Shown: one piece after another, positions 31,630 through 33,430 of the stretch
How the letters are laid out: each line of letters starts with the position of its first letter
How positions within the stretch are numbered: the stretch's first letter is position 1
From: an uncultured Prevotella sp.
GTDB taxonomy: Bacteria; Bacteroidota; Bacteroidia; Bacteroidales; Bacteroidaceae
Assembly: GCA_937874345.1 (NCBI GenBank)
Contig: CALNBT010000155.1
Location: forward strand, 1 to 33,430
Length of the DNA stretch: 33,430 bases
Direction: 5' to 3'
Notes under the pieces: model-generated
The model's input: the letters and a program-made list of their open reading frames with translations, nothing else
Database searches by the model: none
What the model was told of the DNA's origin: nothing
Translations under genes and position numbers: made by a program

Positions 31630-33430
31630 ATGACACTCAAAGAAGCGCTTGTTGAGCGAATCATCATATTGGATGGAGCCATGGGTACGATGATCCAAGG
31701 CTTTGATCTCACCGAAAAAGATTTCCGTGGCGAACGTTTTGTTGGCTCTTCTGTGGACTTGAAGGGTAACAACGATTTACTGAATATCACTTACCCCGAC
31801 TGCATCCGACAGATTCATCAGGCTTATGTTGATGCCGGTGCCGACATCATCACCGCCAATACGTTCAGTTCGAATCGTATTTCTCAAAAAGAATATAATT
31901 GCGAAGAGGTAGCTGCCGAGATGGCTCGTGAAGGTGCAAGAATAGCACGGCAAGTGGCCGACAGTGTCGATCGCCAAGTTTGGGTTGCCGGAACCATGGG
32001 TCCGACATCCAAAACATTGTCGTTGTCGCCAGATATGAATCGTCCGGACTATCGTGCCGTTACTTTCGACGAGATGGCTGCTGCCTATGAAGAACAGGCT
32101 CGCGCACTGATAGAAGGCGGAGTAGATGTACTGATGCTCGAAACTTGCTTTGACGCACTGAATGCCAAAGCAGCACTTTATGCCATTCAGAAAATCAATG
32201 ATGAAAGAGCAGAAATTTTCCCTGTGATGATTTCTGCAACCATTAACGATCGCAGTGGGCGAACGCTGACAGGACAGACACTCGAGGCTTTCTATACCAG
32301 TGTAAGTCATTACCCAATGCTTTCGTTTGGCTTGAACTGTTCGTTTGGTGTGAAAGACTTAGGTGGGTTTGCTCGCGAATTGGCTTCCCATCTGCCGGTC
32401 AGAATATCTATACATCCAAATGCCGGATTGCCGAACGAAATGGGTGAATATGAGGAACAACCTGAATTTACGGCCCATTATCTGAAGATGATGGCTGTAG
32501 AGGGATTATTGAATATTGCTGGCGGTTGCTGTGGTACAACTCCCGACCATATTCGTGCCATTGCCGAAGCGATGAAAGATGTGAAGCCTCATGTTGTTCC
32601 GAAAGAAACGGACCATCTCGTGGTCTCTGGTTTGGAGACAGTGGTTGTAGACCGTCAGGTAAGCAACTTCATGAATGTGGGTGAGCGTACCAATGTAGCG
32701 GGTTCCAAGAAGTTTGCACGGCTCATCCGTGAAAAGAAATACGACGAAGCGTTGAGCGTTGCTGCCAGACAGATTGAAGATGGGGCTACCATCATTGATA
32801 TCTCCATGGACGACGCCATGCTTGACAGCAAGGTCGAAATAGGTACCTACCTACGTCATCTTGCAAACGACCCTGCCGTGGCAAAAGCTGCCATCATGAT
32901 TGATTCATCTGAATGGACAACACTCATTGAAGGATTGAAAAACGCCCAAGGAAAATGTATCGTGAATTCTATCAGTCTGAAGAATGGCGAAGCAGAATTT
33001 ATCGAACATGCCAAGGAGTTGCACTGTTTCGGTGCTGCGGTGGTGGTGATGGCTTTTGACGAGAAGGGACAGGCCGACACATTTGAACGTAAAATAGAAG
33101 TTTGTCAACGGGCATACGATATCCTGGTGAAGAAACTTCATTTCCCTGCACACGACGTTATCTTTGATGTCAATGTACTGAGCATCGGTACCGGCATTGC
33201 AGAACATGCGAATTATGGCGTGGATTTCATCAAGGCCGTAGCATGGATTAAAGAACATCTATCAGGTACGCTGACCAGCGGTGGCATCTCAAATCTCTCG
33301 TTTTCGTTCCGTGGCAATAATAAAGTACGTGAGGCAATGCATTCTGCATTCCTCTATCATGCCATTGCTGACGGACTTGACATGGCGATCGTGAACCCGT
33401 CAATGCTGAAAGTTTACGACGAAATTCCTG
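31630..33430 (+). CDS. metH: Cobalamin-dependent methionine synthase, 3'-truncated
   Basis: The frame starts at 31630 and is open to the window edge (600 codons plus one base). The homocysteine-binding barrel (about 1-325) opens with ILDGAMGTMIQGF, has NTFSSNRISQKEY, and carries the three zinc cysteines Cys237 (LNCSFGV) and Cys300-Cys301 (GGCCGTTPDH). The methyltetrahydrofolate-binding barrel begins near residue 349 (VGERTNVAGSKKF) with QIEDGATIIDISMDDAMLDS. The cobalamin-binding and SAM-reactivation domains expected to about residue 1,230 lie outside the window. The enzyme moves a methyl group from methyltetrahydrofolate to homocysteine in the cytoplasm, making methionine and tetrahydrofolate. 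Transcription appears independent of the M56 gene, since a terminator and a -7 box lie between. Confidence 0.97.
   Translation, partial: MTLKEALVERIIILDGAMGTMIQGFDLTEKDFRGERFVGSSVDLKGNNDLLNITYPDCIRQIHQAYVDAGADIITANTFSSNRISQKEYNCEEVAAEMAREGARIARQVADSVDRQVWVAGTMGPTSKTLSLSPDMNRPDYRAVTFDEMAAAYEEQARALIEGGVDVLMLETCFDALNAKAALYAIQKINDERAEIFPVMISATINDRSGRTLTGQTLEAFYTSVSHYPMLSFGLNCSFGVKDLGGFARELASHLPVRISIHPNAGLPNEMGEYEEQPEFTAHYLKMMAVEGLLNIAGGCCGTTPDHIRAIAEAMKDVKPHVVPKETDHLVVSGLETVVVDRQVSNFMNVGERTNVAGSKKFARLIREKKYDEALSVAARQIEDGATIIDISMDDAMLDSKVEIGTYLRHLANDPAVAKAAIMIDSSEWTTLIEGLKNAQGKCIVNSISLKNGEAEFIEHAKELHCFGAAVVVMAFDEKGQADTFERKIEVCQRAYDILVKKLHFPAHDVIFDVNVLSIGTGIAEHANYGVDFIKAVAWIKEHLSGTLTSGGISNLSFSFRGNNKVREAMHSAFLYHAIADGLDMAIVNPSMLKVYDEIP

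Overview
The window looks like chromosomal DNA from a Bacteroidota bacterium, most likely a Prevotella-like member of the Bacteroidales. Four things point that way. Several genes carry the Bacteroidales -7 promoter box (TAnnTTTG), in the clearest cases 19 bp downstream of a TTTG/TTG -33 box. There is no consistent strong Shine-Dalgarno sequence. The gene families are typical of the group: an S46 dipeptidyl-peptidase, a DUF5723-type outer-membrane protein, BspA-type leucine-rich repeats, and an M56 peptidase fused to a TonB-like domain. Finally, secreted glycoside hydrolases are abundant. I see no rRNA, tRNA, CRISPR array, prophage or insertion sequence.

Layout. (1) 1-3096 (+): a 5'-truncated SF1 helicase, a small helical protein and a secreted GH43 enzyme, packed like an operon. 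(2) 3220-6113 (-): a membrane-anchored alpha/beta hydrolase downstream of a secreted GH2 enzyme, with a long imperfect hairpin between them. (3) 6408-10264 (+): argS, an RNase H, and a secreted GH29 alpha-L-fucosidase. The fucosidase is followed by the decayed 5' end of a second GH43 gene (10326 to about 10620). (4) 10707-13906 (-): a lipoprotein and a DUF5723-type barrel protein. (5) 14268-14990 (-): a VIT1/CCC1 metal transporter, then about 1 kb of odd repetitive non-coding DNA. (6) 16040-20937 (-): a SpmA/SpmB-like Gate protein, a polysaccharide flippase and a DPP7-like S46 peptidase, running from a well-formed promoter to a terminator. (7) 21332-23395 (+): metG with its own promoter and a 16-bp-stem terminator shared with the convergent porin gene. 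A possible 32-residue membrane peptide lies in the metG upstream region on the other strand. (8) 23593-28827: an OprP/O-like porin (-) diverging from a run of LRR protein, ppk1 and ppx (+), with several palindromes in the shared control region. (9) 29289-31357 (+): a BlaI/MecI repressor and a BlaR1-like M56 peptidase, preceded by nested inverted repeats over the promoter. (10) 31630 to the end (+): the first 600 codons of metH.

How they work together. Three themes stand out: glycan breakdown in the periplasm (GH43, GH2, GH29 and the hydrolase), translation and methionine metabolism (argS, metG, metH), and polyphosphate turnover (ppk1, ppx), possibly tied to phosphate uptake through the porin and to an uncharacterised cytoplasmic LRR protein. 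The repressor/M56 pair is a probable proteolysis-driven signalling unit. No single locus is clearly a new defence or mobile system. The best leads are the LRR-ppk1-ppx/porin locus with its palindromes, the M56-plug-TonB fusion with its operator-like repeats, the short membrane peptide, and the GH43 relic.
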